This document shows, one piece after another, positions 1-9,025 of a stretch of DNA of 64,000 nucleotides (positions are counted from its first letter, which is position 1; every line of letters starts with the position of its first letter). The translations under genes were made by a program, and so were the position numbers. The notes under the pieces were generated by a model. It was not told the origin of the DNA. It ran no database searches and saw only the letters and a list, made by a program, of their open reading frames with translations. Source of the stretch: CBDFKF01 sp965248765. Its GTDB lineage: Bacteria; Pseudomonadota; Alphaproteobacteria; VGEJ01. The stretch covers positions 372,001 to 436,000 of the forward strand of contig CBDFKF010000003.1 in NCBI GenBank assembly GCA_965248765.1, written 5' to 3'.

Positions 1-1058
1 GGGTGCTCGTGCACACCGTCACGAGCACCTTGCGCGCGATGTCGGCGAAGCACGTTCTGGTGGTCGCGGATTCCTGCTACTCGGGCACGCTCACCCGCGA
101 TGCGCCGTTGACGCTAGCAACCGGTGCGGACCGACTGGCGGAGCTTGAGCGCATGGCCGCCAAGCGGGCGCGCAAAGCGCTGACATCGGGCGGGCTGGAG
201 CCGGTCTTTGACGGCGGCGGCGATGGTCACTCGGTGTTCACCCGCGCGCTGTTGGAAACGCTGCGCGCCAACCAAGACATGCTCGATGGCTACGAGGTCT
301 ATCGCAGCTTGCGCCAGACCGTGGTTCTGAACGCCGACCAAACGCCCGAGTACGGTGATATCCGCGTCGCCGGCGACGAGGGCGGCGAGTTCGTCTTCGT
401 GCCGGTGGATCTGCGGCAGGCCCCATCCGATGAGGCTGCGTCGGCCGAAGCCTTACCGGACTCGACCAAGGCGGCGCTCGACATCGCCTTCTGGGAGTCG
501 ATCAAGGACAGCGATAATGCCGCGGCTTTTCAGGCCTATCTTGAGCAATTCCCGGCTGGGACGTTCGCGTCCCTGGCAAAACTGAAACTTGCGGAGTTGT
601 CCAGCGGGGAGGAGGTCGCGGCGTTAAGCGCGCCCGAGCCAGAGCCGTACCATGGAAAACTGCAGGCTCAGGTGACGCTCCGCTGCCAGCCGAGCGCCGA
701 TGCCTGCATGGCGATCTTCGGCGAGAAGGACGGGTTGATCCTTTCATTCGAAGGGCCACTGCGCGTCCACCAGGGGGAGGTCGTAGAGGCTAGCAGGGTC
801 GTGTCGGTACCAGAGGCCAAGATGAAGGTCTTCATCACCGAGGGCACCGTGGACAGCCAGCGCTTCACGCTGCGCGGAACGGTCATCGGCAAGGTCACAA
901 CGGACGGCACCAGCCTCGAGCCACGGCAGTTCGATGCCTCGGGCAAGATGACCGAGGGACGCTTTACCGGCAGCTTCCTGACCGAAAAACCGGGGGCAGC
1001 TGGGACACCTTCGTCATCGAGCTGCGCCTGCAACCACTGTCCTGAGCACGGTCTCTGA
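1..1058 (+). CDS. Caspase-like (peptidase C14) protein, 5' end outside window
   Basis: This is the C-terminal part of a caspase-fold cysteine peptidase; the reading frame is open at the window edge, so the start and the catalytic His lie upstream. The catalytic-Cys strand is visible at residues 20-30 (VVADSCYSG), followed by the GDGHSVFTRALLETL segment usual in bacterial caspase-like proteins. A spacer resembling FWESIKDSDN...AYLEQFP, common in these proteins, follows, then a C-terminal domain I do not recognise. The last ~20 residues look out of frame: adding one G to the G5 run at 992-996 gives an ending GSWDTFVIELRLQPLS with a stop at 1043-1045. The true end is therefore probably 1045, with a one-base deletion or sequencing error. 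The substrate is unknown. Confidence 0.8.
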   Translation, partial: VLVHTVTSTLRAMSAKHVLVVADSCYSGTLTRDAPLTLATGADRLAELERMAAKRARKALTSGGLEPVFDGGGDGHSVFTRALLETLRANQDMLDGYEVYRSLRQTVVLNADQTPEYGDIRVAGDEGGEFVFVPVDLRQAPSDEAASAEALPDSTKAALDIAFWESIKDSDNAAAFQAYLEQFPAGTFASLAKLKLAELSSGEEVAALSAPEPEPYHGKLQAQVTLRCQPSADACMAIFGEKDGLILSFEGPLRVHQGEVVEASRVVSVPEAKMKVFITEGTVDSQRFTLRGTVIGKVTTDGTSLEPRQFDASGKMTEGRFTGSFLTEKPGAAGTPSSSSCACNHCPEHGL

Positions 1059-1175
1059 CCCTTCGAGACGCAGCCCTTCGAGCAGATGAGGACGCTTTTT
1101 GTTCAAGCACTTGCCTCACGCTGAGAGGCGCGCATCGCCGTCTCGAATGTATGGGCCTGCCACGGACCGCTTCTT

Positions 1176-1206
1176 CTGAGAAGCAGCCCTTCGGGCTGCT
1201 TCTCAG
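1176..1206. terminator. Perfect UUCG-capped hairpin
   Basis: CTGAGAAGCAGCC pairs perfectly with GGCTGCTTCTCAG around a cUUCGg loop, giving a 13-bp stem. There is no T-run on either side, so it is either a terminator for the caspase-like gene that does not need one or a dispersed palindrome. The surrounding 1059-1332 interval otherwise holds only the repeat at 1221-1291. Confidence 0.45.
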
Positions 1207-1220
1207 GTCCTCCCCTGTGT

Positions 1221-1291
1221 ACCCTCACCCTCCCGCTGGCACCGCTCGCGGGTCCCTCTCCCGCCCGGCGGGGGAGGGCCGGGGTGAGGGT
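1221..1291. repeat. Intergenic GC-rich palindromic repeat, copy 1
   Basis: The segment opens with accctcacc, contains ccctctcccgc...gcgggggaggg, and closes with ggggtgagggt, so its two ends are complementary. Related copies occur at 5961-6070, 8902-8942 and 45709-45836, always between genes. It looks like a REP-type element, and its function is not evident. Confidence 0.7.
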
Positions 1292-1332
1292 TGCTGGCGC
1301 GAAGCGCCGTCTCCAAGCGCGAGGCCGCCTCC

Positions 1333-1806
1333 CTAGATAGTCGACGGGTAGACGACGCGAAAGCGCTCACACAGGAGCGGCATCTCGCGGTCCGGGACCC
1401 GATCGAGGGCCCGGCATTGATCGGCGTAGTACGCCCAGCACTGCGCGCGCCATGTTTTGAGCGTGCCATCCCATTCGCCGTAGTCGCGGGCGAACTGCGC
1501 GTCGACTTGGCTGAAGGCGCGAACCTCCAGCCAGGTGGTCTCAAAGACGCATACCGGCTTCTCGTCGCCGTCGATCAGGATGCTTAACGCGCCCACCTCA
1601 GGCGGCGGCTTTCCCGTCGTCTCGTACTCCCACAGGAGCGAGGAGGTCGCGGTCTTGCGGCCCGCCACCACGAGCGCCGCGCCTTCATCGGCCGAGGCTT
1701 TGGTATCGCCGATACCGACAGCCTCATAGAAGCGTGCTTTCGCACCCGCCGGATCGTCGACCTGGCGCACGAACTCTTCCCAGAAGCACCGAACCGCCGG
1801 TGTCAT
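1333..1806 (-). CDS. ASCH domain protein
   Basis: This 157-residue protein resembles the ASCH (PUA-like beta-barrel) family, thought to bind RNA. It shows GRKTATSSLLWEY near residues 50-60 and EVGALSILIDGDEKPVCVFET in the middle, the usual layout of the short bacterial ASCH proteins. The ATG at 1806 lies 5 nt after the stop of the hydrolase gene, so the two are probably co-transcribed. The frame stays open upstream of this ATG, but that extension only overlaps the hydrolase gene and is not homologous to anything, so I chose the internal start. The function is not known. Confidence 0.8.
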   Translation of the reverse strand: MTPAVRCFWEEFVRQVDDPAGAKARFYEAVGIGDTKASADEGAALVVAGRKTATSSLLWEYETTGKPPPEVGALSILIDGDEKPVCVFETTWLEVRAFSQVDAQFARDYGEWDGTLKTWRAQCWAYYADQCRALDRVPDREMPLLCERFRVVYPSTI

Positions 1807-1811
1807 CGGAC

Positions 1812-2645
1812 TCAGTCGCCGGCGCTGTCCTTGCCCAGGAAAAAGTCGATCACGACGCGGCAGTTCTCCTCGGTGCCGTCGAACAGCGTGGAGTGGTTGG
1901 AGCCTTTGATGACGTGCTTCCGGGCGCCCTTGATGTGCTGCGCGATGTACTCCTGGCCGGCGCCGCTCGGCCCGACCTCCCATGGGGTCATGATGTCCTG
2001 ATCGCCGCCGATGACCAGCGTCGGCGCGGTGATCTTTGTTAACAGCGGCCGGAGGTCCATGTCGATCATGGCCTGACAGGCGCGCTGAAACACCTCCCTG
2101 CGATTGCTCCGGCCCAGGATGTCCTGAATCATATCGATCGCGCCCTCGCCCTGCTCGCCATCGAGGAAGGTGCGCGACAGCGCCTGCACGGCGATGAGCT
2201 CGGCGAGCGTACGGCTGCCACACCCCATCGTCCCGGCGATGTCGATCCAGTTTCTGAACGTCAGGACACCGGCCCGATCGAGCTTGGCCGCGCCACAGTT
2301 GAGAACGAGGCGGTCGACTTTGGCGGGATACTTGGCGGCGAACTGCTGCGCGATCATCGCGCCCATCGAGGTGCCGTGAATGTGCGCCTTGGGGATGGAC
2401 AGTGTATCCATCAAGCCCGCGATATCGTCGGCCCAGACCTCCATGTCGTAGTGCTGAAGCGGTTGCTCGGATTGACCGTAGCCGCGGAGGTCGAAGTCGA
2501 TCACGCGAAAGTGCTCGGATAGCGGCGGCGTCGCGGTCGCGAAGTTGAAGTGCCCGAAGCCGGCGCCGTGGATCTGCATGACCGGATCGCCCGTGCCCGT
2601 CTCCTTCCACCAAAGGCGGGCCCCATTGATCGTCGTGCGTGTCAT
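1812..2645 (-). CDS. Alpha/beta hydrolase
   Basis: A 277-residue alpha/beta-hydrolase-fold enzyme. The oxyanion segment is IHGAGFGHFN near residue 25-35, the nucleophile elbow is GTSMG (Ser ~93), the acid is in GGDQD (~215) and the catalytic His is in GSNHST (~255), so the triad looks complete. I chose ATG 2645 because GGAGAGAGGGAA sits just before it. It heads a two-gene unit with the ASCH gene. The substrate cannot be told from sequence; esterases and lactone or epoxide hydrolases share this pattern. Confidence 0.87.
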   Translation of the reverse strand: MTRTTINGARLWWKETGTGDPVMQIHGAGFGHFNFATATPPLSEHFRVIDFDLRGYGQSEQPLQHYDMEVWADDIAGLMDTLSIPKAHIHGTSMGAMIAQQFAAKYPAKVDRLVLNCGAAKLDRAGVLTFRNWIDIAGTMGCGSRTLAELIAVQALSRTFLDGEQGEGAIDMIQDILGRSNRREVFQRACQAMIDMDLRPLLTKITAPTLVIGGDQDIMTPWEVGPSGAGQEYIAQHIKGARKHVIKGSNHSTLFDGTEENCRVVIDFFLGKDSAGD

Positions 2646-2765
2646 TTCCCTCTCTCCCGACACCGTCTGCGATGGCTCGTTCAGATTACGGCAGGTGCTC
2701 GGTAAGACGAAACTCTGGGCGACCCGCGCGCGACCGGCGACAGGCCGTCAACCACTGAACGCGGG

Positions 2766-3167
2766 TCAGCCGGCAGCGGCCTCACGTATCTTGCGCGGCC
2801 GGTCGTCGCCGATGAAGTTCGCCTCGATCTTGATGCCGTGGGGATCGTGGAAGAAGACCTGATAGACCTCTATCTGCGCCAGGTTGCTTTCCTGATAGGC
2901 CACCCCGTGCTTGTCGAGGTTGGCGACGAAAGCCTCGAACTCATGCGCGACAAAGGCGACGTGGTCGAGGGCGCCACTGCCCTGCGGTACCTCTTCGTCG
3001 TACTTGAGGATGTGCAAAAGCGGCTGGCCGTTCCTGTACAGCCAAATCCCTTCACGGGCGATGTTGGGCCGGAAACCCTCCTCAAAGCCGAGGATGCCGC
3101 AATAGAACGCGCGGCACGCATCGAGATCGTTGGTTGAAATGTTGACGTGATCGAGACCTGCGAGCAT
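2766..3167 (-). CDS. VOC family (glyoxalase/dioxygenase-like) protein
   Basis: A 133-residue single vicinal-oxygen-chelate protein with two beta-alpha-beta-beta-beta units. It begins LAGLDHVNISTNDLDACRAFY with the metal-ligand His at position 7, has LDHVAFVAHEF in the second unit, and ends DPHGIKIEANF with the expected Glu ligand. ATG 3167 is preceded by GGATGGAGT; a longer frame reaching 3224 would overlap the next gene and is unlikely. It sits downstream of the fumarylacetoacetate hydrolase family gene, so both may belong to a catabolic unit. The reaction is unassigned. Confidence 0.85.
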   Translation of the reverse strand: MLAGLDHVNISTNDLDACRAFYCGILGFEEGFRPNIAREGIWLYRNGQPLLHILKYDEEVPQGSGALDHVAFVAHEFEAFVANLDKHGVAYQESNLAQIEVYQVFFHDPHGIKIEANFIGDDRPRKIREAAAG

Positions 3168-3220
3168 CGTGACTCCATCCTTTTCCGAGCGCCGCGTCGC
3201 CAATGATACTCGGCAGCCGA

Positions 3221-4069
3221 TCACTCGGCGATCACGGTGTTGCGGAGCATGCCGATGCCGCTGATCTCCACCTCCAGCACATCGCCTGCGCGGAGGTAAA
3301 GCGGCGGCTCGCGGCGCGAGCCCACGCCGCCCGGCGTGCCGGTCGCGATGACATCGCCCGGGACGAGCTCGGCGAACGTCGAGATATAGGAGATGAGCTG
3401 CGGGATCGGGAATATCAAGAGATCGGTCGTCGCCTGCTGCACCGTCGCGCCGTTCAGCCTCGTCTCGAGACTGAGGCGGCTCGGATCGCCGATCTCGTCA
3501 GCGGTCACCATCCACGGACCGAAAGCGCCCGAGGCGACGAAGTTCTTGCCCGGGATGAACTGGCTGGTGTGGCGTTGCCAGTCGCGCACGCTGCCGTCAT
3601 CGAAGCAGGCGTAGCCGGCGATGTGATCAAGTGCCGCCGCTTCGGCAATGTGCCGCCCGCGCCGGCCGATGATCACGGCAAGCTCGCCCTCGAAGTCGAG
3701 TCTGTCCGAGGCCCGCGGCTTGACGATAGGCTGGTCGTGGCCCACCTGGCTCGCCCCAAAGCGGGTGAAGATGATCGGGTACTGAGGCACGTCCATGCCG
3801 GTCTCGTCGGCATGGGTCTTGTAGTTGAGACCGACGCACAGGATCTTGTCCGGGTTGGGGATGACCGGCAGCAGTGCGACATCCGCGAGGCTCGCATCGA
3901 CCGGCTGTGGGCCGAGGGCGTCGGCAATCTCGCCGAGCGCATCGGCGGCGATCGCAGCATGCAGATCGGGACAGCGCTCGGCCAGTGCACCGCCCACCGT
4001 CTTCAAACCCTGATCGGTGACGAGGCCGTAGGCCGCGCGGCCGCTGACCTCGTAGCTCGCGAATCGCAT
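3221..4069 (-). CDS. Fumarylacetoacetate hydrolase family protein
   Basis: A 282-residue FAH-fold enzyme acting on carbon-carbon bonds of acylpyruvate-like substrates. The metal-binding Glu region is LDFEGELAVIIGRRGR (~120-135), with FDDGSVRDWQRH and the typical end TGTPGGVGSRREPPLYLRAGD. The N-terminal ~70 residues form the small FAH_N-like domain. Length matches bacterial hydroxyhexadienedioate hydrolase or acylpyruvase relatives. A Shine-Dalgarno-like AAGGG precedes ATG 4069. It lies directly upstream of the VOC gene on the same strand. Confidence 0.9.
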   Translation of the reverse strand: MRFASYEVSGRAAYGLVTDQGLKTVGGALAERCPDLHAAIAADALGEIADALGPQPVDASLADVALLPVIPNPDKILCVGLNYKTHADETGMDVPQYPIIFTRFGASQVGHDQPIVKPRASDRLDFEGELAVIIGRRGRHIAEAAALDHIAGYACFDDGSVRDWQRHTSQFIPGKNFVASGAFGPWMVTADEIGDPSRLSLETRLNGATVQQATTDLLIFPIPQLISYISTFAELVPGDVIATGTPGGVGSRREPPLYLRAGDVLEVEISGIGMLRNTVIAE

Positions 4070-4093
4070 GCTGCGCCCTTCCCTAACTTGCCG

Positions 4094-5848
4094 CTAACAA
4101 TCCAGCTCGGCCTTCCGCAGGCCATCCCACATGTGCTCCATATCTTCGGCGTCCTTGAGCGGCTGGCCCTTCGCTGTCTCGACCAGATCCGGTGTTATCC
4201 GTTGCGCCTCTTTGAGCGCTTGGCTCGCTCGCTCGGTCTGGCCAACCTGTGCGCAGGCAATCGCCAGATCGAAATGGCCAAAGATGTAGTCCGGGTACTT
4301 GGCTGTCATGCGGCTCGCCCACTCGGCCGCCGTCACGTAGTCCCTGGCGAGGTAGGAGCCCCAGGCCACGAAGTTCTCGAACGCGAACATGAGGGGGTCG
4401 CGCGGGCTGAGGCGAATAGCCATGCGTGCATCGGCGACGCCCTCTGTGGGACGTCCGGAGTACACGTTAACGAAGCTCCTCGAAAGGCGACCAAGTGCCA
4501 GGTTGGGGTTGAGTTCGAGCGCGCGCTCCGCCTCTGTTTTGGCCAGCTCGTGTTCCTTGCGGAACACCAGACACATTCCCAGAATCGCATGAGCGCGGTC
4601 GTTGTAGGGGTCAAGCTCAACAGCGAGACGCAAAGCCTGGAGAGCCTTCTCTTGCGACTGGGCTGGGTCGTCGCCCCATCGAAACACGTGCTCGATGAAG
4701 TACATCCAGCCTAAACCGACGTGAGCGTTGGAGTACGTCGGATCAAGCGCTAATGCGTTCGAGAACGCTTCTTTGGCCTTCACCACTCCCCGACGGCTTG
4801 GAGTTACCATAAACCCCATTCCCTGGGCATAGAGGCCGTAGGCGTTCAAGTTCTCGGGCCGGCGGCGGTTCGCCGATTCGATCTCGGCCGACAGGATGCC
4901 GCTGCCGACGGCGCCGGCAGTCCGGCTCGCAACTTCGTCCTGGAGATCAAAGATCTCCTCGAGGCTACCGTCGTAGCGATCCGCCCAAATGTGTCCGCCC
5001 TTGGCCGCTTCAATGAGTTGCGCCCCGACCCGCACCCGGTCGCCGGCACGGCGAACGCTGCCCTCGAGCACATAGCGGACGCCGAGCTCGCGGGCGGTTT
5101 GCGTCACATCCCCGGTTTTGCCCTTGAACGCGAAGGCCGAGTGGCTGGCGATCACGAACAGATCGCGGTAGCGCGACAGCTCGGTCGTAATGTCCTCGGT
5201 GATCGCGTCGGCGAAATGCTCCTGCTCGGGATCGCTGCTGGCGTTGTGGAATGGCAGCACGGCGATCGATGGCTTATCCGGCAGCTGTGGATCTGTTGTG
5301 GCGGCCTCTCGCACGATGTCTTCGACCACGTGCAGGCGGTAGATCCGAACCGGTCGTGAGATGTTCTTGAGCTCGCGTTCGCCTAGGTCCTCACAGCGCA
5401 CATCCAGCTTCTTTTCTATCTGCCGAAACGCATCGCCCGAGAGGAGAACCCCGCCCGGGTCGGCCAGCGCCTGAAGCCGCGCTGCAATGTTGACCCCGTC
5501 GCCCTGGATTTCCTCACCATCGACGATCACATCGCCGACATGGATGCCCACGCGAAAGAGCATCTGTTGGGGCTCAGGCAGGTGCGCGTTGCGTTGGCGC
5601 AGGCCCTGCTGGACTTCAATAGCGCATTCCACCGCGTCGACAATGCTTGCGAACTCGATTAGCAGGCTGTCACCGGCGGTGCCGACGACGCGCCCGCTGT
5701 GCTCAGCCACCTTCGGATCGATCAGCTCTTGGCGGCGGGCGGTCAGAGTCGCGAGCGTCGCTACCTCATCTGCTTCCATCAGCCGCGAATAGCGGGCCAC
5801 ATCTGCCGAAACGATGGCCGCGAGCCGGCGCTGCACCTTGCTGGCCAC
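4094..5848 (-). CDS. Adenylate/guanylate cyclase with TolB-like and TPR domains
   Basis: A 584-residue class III nucleotide cyclase. The catalytic domain spans roughly residues 5-175: RRLAAIVSADVARYSRLM with the metal Asp, GTAGDSLLIEF, and VGIHVGDVIVDGEEIQGDGVN. A TolB_N-like stretch (KPSIAVLPF...EGSVRRAGDRVRVGAQLI) follows, then several TPR units to the end (VGLGWMYF, AHAILGMCLV, GHFDLAIACAQVG). This architecture is common and highly multiplied in alphaproteobacteria. I chose GTG 5848 because GGGGG lies 8 nt upstream and the match to the family begins there; the longer frame to 6031 runs through a palindromic repeat. It makes cAMP or cGMP in response to an unknown signal. Confidence 0.9.
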   Translation of the reverse strand: MASKVQRRLAAIVSADVARYSRLMEADEVATLATLTARRQELIDPKVAEHSGRVVGTAGDSLLIEFASIVDAVECAIEVQQGLRQRNAHLPEPQQMLFRVGIHVGDVIVDGEEIQGDGVNIAARLQALADPGGVLLSGDAFRQIEKKLDVRCEDLGERELKNISRPVRIYRLHVVEDIVREAATTDPQLPDKPSIAVLPFHNASSDPEQEHFADAITEDITTELSRYRDLFVIASHSAFAFKGKTGDVTQTARELGVRYVLEGSVRRAGDRVRVGAQLIEAAKGGHIWADRYDGSLEEIFDLQDEVASRTAGAVGSGILSAEIESANRRRPENLNAYGLYAQGMGFMVTPSRRGVVKAKEAFSNALALDPTYSNAHVGLGWMYFIEHVFRWGDDPAQSQEKALQALRLAVELDPYNDRAHAILGMCLVFRKEHELAKTEAERALELNPNLALGRLSRSFVNVYSGRPTEGVADARMAIRLSPRDPLMFAFENFVAWGSYLARDYVTAAEWASRMTAKYPDYIFGHFDLAIACAQVGQTERASQALKEAQRITPDLVETAKGQPLKDAEDMEHMWDGLRKAELDC

Positions 5849-5960
5849 GGAGTCCCCCGCGGGGTTCAGCCCCGCAACCTCAGAGTGTAAGAGCGGGGCG
5901 TGGGCGAGTCGATGGCGGCGGAAACCGCGCCTAAGCGTCGCTCGGCGGACGCCCACAGCC

Positions 5961-6070
5961 ACCCTCACCCCGCTCGCATGCGGGAGATGGGGATACTCGG
6001 CGCGATACCCTCTCCCGCATGGCACCCGCATGGCGGGAGAGAGAGAAACCCACGAGCAGCGGGAGGGTGA
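5961..6070. repeat. Intergenic GC-rich palindromic repeat, copy 2
   Basis: It opens accctcaccc, contains two copies of a ctcccgcat/gcgggag pair and closes gggagggtga. It lies between the cyclase gene and polA and resembles the copies at 1221, 8902 and 45709. The internal duplication suggests a tandem or rearranged copy. Confidence 0.65.
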
Positions 6071-6083
6071 AAGCGCGTGCGCC

Positions 6084-8861
6084 CTAGTGGGCCTCGTCCC
6101 AGTTGTGGCCGGCGCCGGTATCGACGGTGAGTGGGATGCTCAGGTGGGCGACGCCGCTCATGACCTTCCGGGCAAGGCCTGAGAGGGCGTCGATCTGGTC
6201 CTCGGCGACCTCGAAGATCAGCTCGTCGTGCACCGAGAGCAGCATCGCCACATCGAGGCCGGCCTCATCCAGCGCGCGCGCCATGCGGATCATCGCGCGT
6301 TTGATGATGTCGGCGGCCGAGCCCTGGAGCGGCGCGTTGATGGCCGCGCGCTCAGCAAAGTTGCGCTTGGCGTAGTTCTTGTCGTGAATGCCCGGCAGGT
6401 GGCAGCGGCGGCCGAAGATGGTCTCGACGTAGCCATGGCGGCGGCAGAAGTCCTTGGTCCGCTCCATGTAATCGCGGATGCCGGGATAGCGTTCGAAATA
6501 GGCCTCGATATAGGCCTGCGCTTCACCGCGCTCGATGCCGAGCTGGCGGGCAAGGCCGAAGGCGCTGATGCCGTAGATGATGCCGAAGTTGATGGCCTTG
6601 GCGCCGCGGCGGACCGCGGGGTCCATGCCCTCCACCGGCACACCGAAGACCTGGCTCGCCGTCATCGCGTGGATGTCGGCACCGCCGGCGAAGGCCTCGC
6701 GGAGCGGCGCGATCTCGGCGATGTGGGCCAGCAGCCTGAGCTCGATCTGCGAGTAATCGGCCGAGACCAGACGCTTGCCGGGCGCGGCGATGAAGGCGCG
6801 GCGGATCTTGCGCCCCTCCTCGGTGCGAACCGGGATGTTCTGCAGGTTGGGATCGTTCGAGGCGAGCCGCCCGGTCGCGGCGCCGGCCATCGCATAGGTC
6901 GTGTGCACCCGCCCGGTCTCAGGATTGATCTCCTCTTGCAGAGTGTCGGTGTAGGTGTTCTTGAGCTTGGTGAGCTGGCGCCAATCCAGCACCCGGGCCG
7001 GCAGGTCGTGGCCTTCGGCCGCCAGGCGATCGAGGACATCGGCACCGGTACCGTAGGCGCCGGTCTTGGTCTTGCGGCCACCCTCGAGGCCCATCTCCTC
7101 GAACAGGATCTCGCCGAGCTGCTTGGGCGAGCCGATGTTGAAGGAGTGGCCGGCGAGCCCATGAATCTCTGTCTCGAACGCGGCGATGCGCTGGGCGAAG
7201 TCGCCTGACAGCTCGGCCAGGATCGTGGGGTCGATGCCAATCCCGTTCCGCTCCATGCGGCAGAGCACCGGGATGAGCGGTCGTTCGAGGGTTTCGTACA
7301 CGCTGACCAGGTGCTCGGCAATCAGCCGCGGCTTGAGCGTACGGTGGGCGCGGCCGATCAGGTCAGCCGCCTCGCCGGCGTACGTCGTCGCCCTTTCGAG
7401 CGGCACCTGGTCGAAGCGGAGCTGGTCGCGCCTGGTGCCCGCGATCTCCTTGTAGGCCATGCGCCCGGCGTCGAGCTCACGGCGAGCGATCGCATCGAGC
7501 GTGTGACCATCGGCGCCGGCGCCGAGCACGAAGGAGACCAGCATCGTGTCGTCGACAGGGCCGAGCGCGATGCCGTCGCGGGCCAACACCTGCATGTCGT
7601 TCTTGATGTCCTGACCGACCTTGAGAACGGCCGGGTCCTCCAACAGCGACTTGAGGAGCGGGAGAGCGACATCGGCGGGCAGTGCGCCGACGGCCTCAGC
7701 AACCTCGACCAGGTCGCCACCGCCGTGGGGGTGGAGCGGCGCGTAGCCCGCGCGGGCCGGATCGAGGGCGAACGCGACGCCGATCAGCCGGGCTCGCATG
7801 ATCCGCGGCGAATCGGTCTGGGTGGCGATCGCAACGATTCCGGCCTCGCGCGCGCGGGCGATCCATCCCTCTAGCGCATCGATGGTGACGATCGGCTCGT
7901 ACACGGTCTCGGCCGGTGCGGCCTCGGCGGCAGCCGCGATCTGCCCGCCCTCGAAGCGCGGCCGCAGGCGTTCGGCGAGCTTGGTGAACTCCCACGTCTC
8001 GAGGAACGGGAAAAGCACGTCGGGATCGGGCGGCTCGGCCGCCATGGCCTCGATGCCGTCGGCGACCGGAACATCGTCGCGCAGCTTCACCAGCTCGCGG
8101 CTGAGGCGGGCATCGTCGGCACTCTCCATCAGAAGCTGTCGGCGCTTGGGCTGCTTGATCTCTTCGGCCCGAGCGAGAAGCGTATCGAGGTCGCCATAGT
8201 CGTTGATCAGGGTGGCCGCGGTCTTGACGCCGATGCCGCGGACGCCGGGCACATTGTCGGTGGAATCGCCGGCAAGCGCCTGCACGTCGACCACGTGGTC
8301 AGGATCGACGCCGAAGCGCTCGCGCACCTCAGGCGCGCCGATCGGGCGCGACTTGATGGGATCGAACATGCTGACCGCATCGCGAACGAGCTGCATCAGG
8401 TCTTTATCGGACGAGACGATCACCACCTCGAAGCCCTCGGCCTCGGCAAGGCGGGCATAGGTGGCGATGATGTCGTCGGCCTCGAAGCCCTCAACCTCGA
8501 TCGACGAGACATTGAAGGCCCTGGTCGCCTCGCGGATCAGCGGGAACTGCGGCACCAAGTCCTCGGGTGCGGCATCGCGGTTGGCCTTGTATTCGGGGTA
8601 GATCTCGTTCCGGAAGGTGACGTGGCCTTTGTCGAAGATCACTGCGATATGGCCGACATCGCCCTCGGCGGCCACATCGTCCAGCACCTTGCTCAGCATG
8701 TTGCAAAAGCCGAGCGCCGCGCCGGTCGGCGTACCGTCGCTCCGGGTCAACGGCGGCAGCGCGTGATAAGCCCGGAAGATGTAGCCCGAGCCGTCGATCA
8801 GATAAATGCGTTTGCGGTGGTCGGCGGCGGCGGCGGCCGTCGCCGCGCGGGCAGGTGCCAT
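6084..8861 (-). CDS. polA: DNA polymerase I
   Basis: Pol I fills gaps and removes RNA primers. The 5'-nuclease domain is residues ~15-300 (LIDGSGYIFRAYHALPP, GFEADDIIATYA, QALAGDSTDNVPG). The 3'-5' exonuclease-like domain is ~315-510. The polymerase domain follows, with DYSQIELRLLAHI, RRGAKAINFGIIYGIS and the catalytic SVHDELIFEV. Total length is close to the family norm. In the Exo I motif the usual DTETDS reads ATQTDS (7805-7840), replacing both metal-binding acids, while the Exo II Asp (KNDMQVL) and Exo III Asp remain. Proofreading is therefore probably lost. The start is either ATG 8861 or an in-frame TTG at 8885; neither has a clear ribosome binding site. Confidence 0.95.
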   Translation of the reverse strand: MAPARAATAAAAADHRKRIYLIDGSGYIFRAYHALPPLTRSDGTPTGAALGFCNMLSKVLDDVAAEGDVGHIAVIFDKGHVTFRNEIYPEYKANRDAAPEDLVPQFPLIREATRAFNVSSIEVEGFEADDIIATYARLAEAEGFEVVIVSSDKDLMQLVRDAVSMFDPIKSRPIGAPEVRERFGVDPDHVVDVQALAGDSTDNVPGVRGIGVKTAATLINDYGDLDTLLARAEEIKQPKRRQLLMESADDARLSRELVKLRDDVPVADGIEAMAAEPPDPDVLFPFLETWEFTKLAERLRPRFEGGQIAAAAEAAPAETVYEPIVTIDALEGWIARAREAGIVAIATQTDSPRIMRARLIGVAFALDPARAGYAPLHPHGGGDLVEVAEAVGALPADVALPLLKSLLEDPAVLKVGQDIKNDMQVLARDGIALGPVDDTMLVSFVLGAGADGHTLDAIARRELDAGRMAYKEIAGTRRDQLRFDQVPLERATTYAGEAADLIGRAHRTLKPRLIAEHLVSVYETLERPLIPVLCRMERNGIGIDPTILAELSGDFAQRIAAFETEIHGLAGHSFNIGSPKQLGEILFEEMGLEGGRKTKTGAYGTGADVLDRLAAEGHDLPARVLDWRQLTKLKNTYTDTLQEEINPETGRVHTTYAMAGAATGRLASNDPNLQNIPVRTEEGRKIRRAFIAAPGKRLVSADYSQIELRLLAHIAEIAPLREAFAGGADIHAMTASQVFGVPVEGMDPAVRRGAKAINFGIIYGISAFGLARQLGIERGEAQAYIEAYFERYPGIRDYMERTKDFCRRHGYVETIFGRRCHLPGIHDKNYAKRNFAERAAINAPLQGSAADIIKRAMIRMARALDEAGLDVAMLLSVHDELIFEVAEDQIDALSGLARKVMSGVAHLSIPLTVDTGAGHNWDEAH

Positions 8862-8901
8862 GGCGATCACTATGCCATGACTCAACGCCCGCCCCTAGCG
8901 C

Positions 8902-8942
8902 CACCCTCACCCCATCCCTCTCCCGCCCCGCGGGAGAGGGAG
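8902..8942. repeat. Intergenic GC-rich palindromic repeat, copy 3
   Basis: The sequence accctcaccccatccctctcccgc followed by gcgggagaggg forms the compact version of the dispersed palindrome, placed between divergent polA and the MFS gene. Confidence 0.65.
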
Positions 8943-9025
8943 CTGTAGCGTCCCCGCCTCTTGACGGGGGGTTAAGCGCGACCGATGTTGCACCTACTGC
9001 GCCGCCGGTCCCCGGAGATCCGCCG

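Noticed and set aside
3203..4714. A 503-codon open frame on the plus strand
   Set aside because: It lies antisense to the FAH and cyclase genes, which have clear motifs. In this GC-rich DNA long antisense frames are common and its translation resembles no family.
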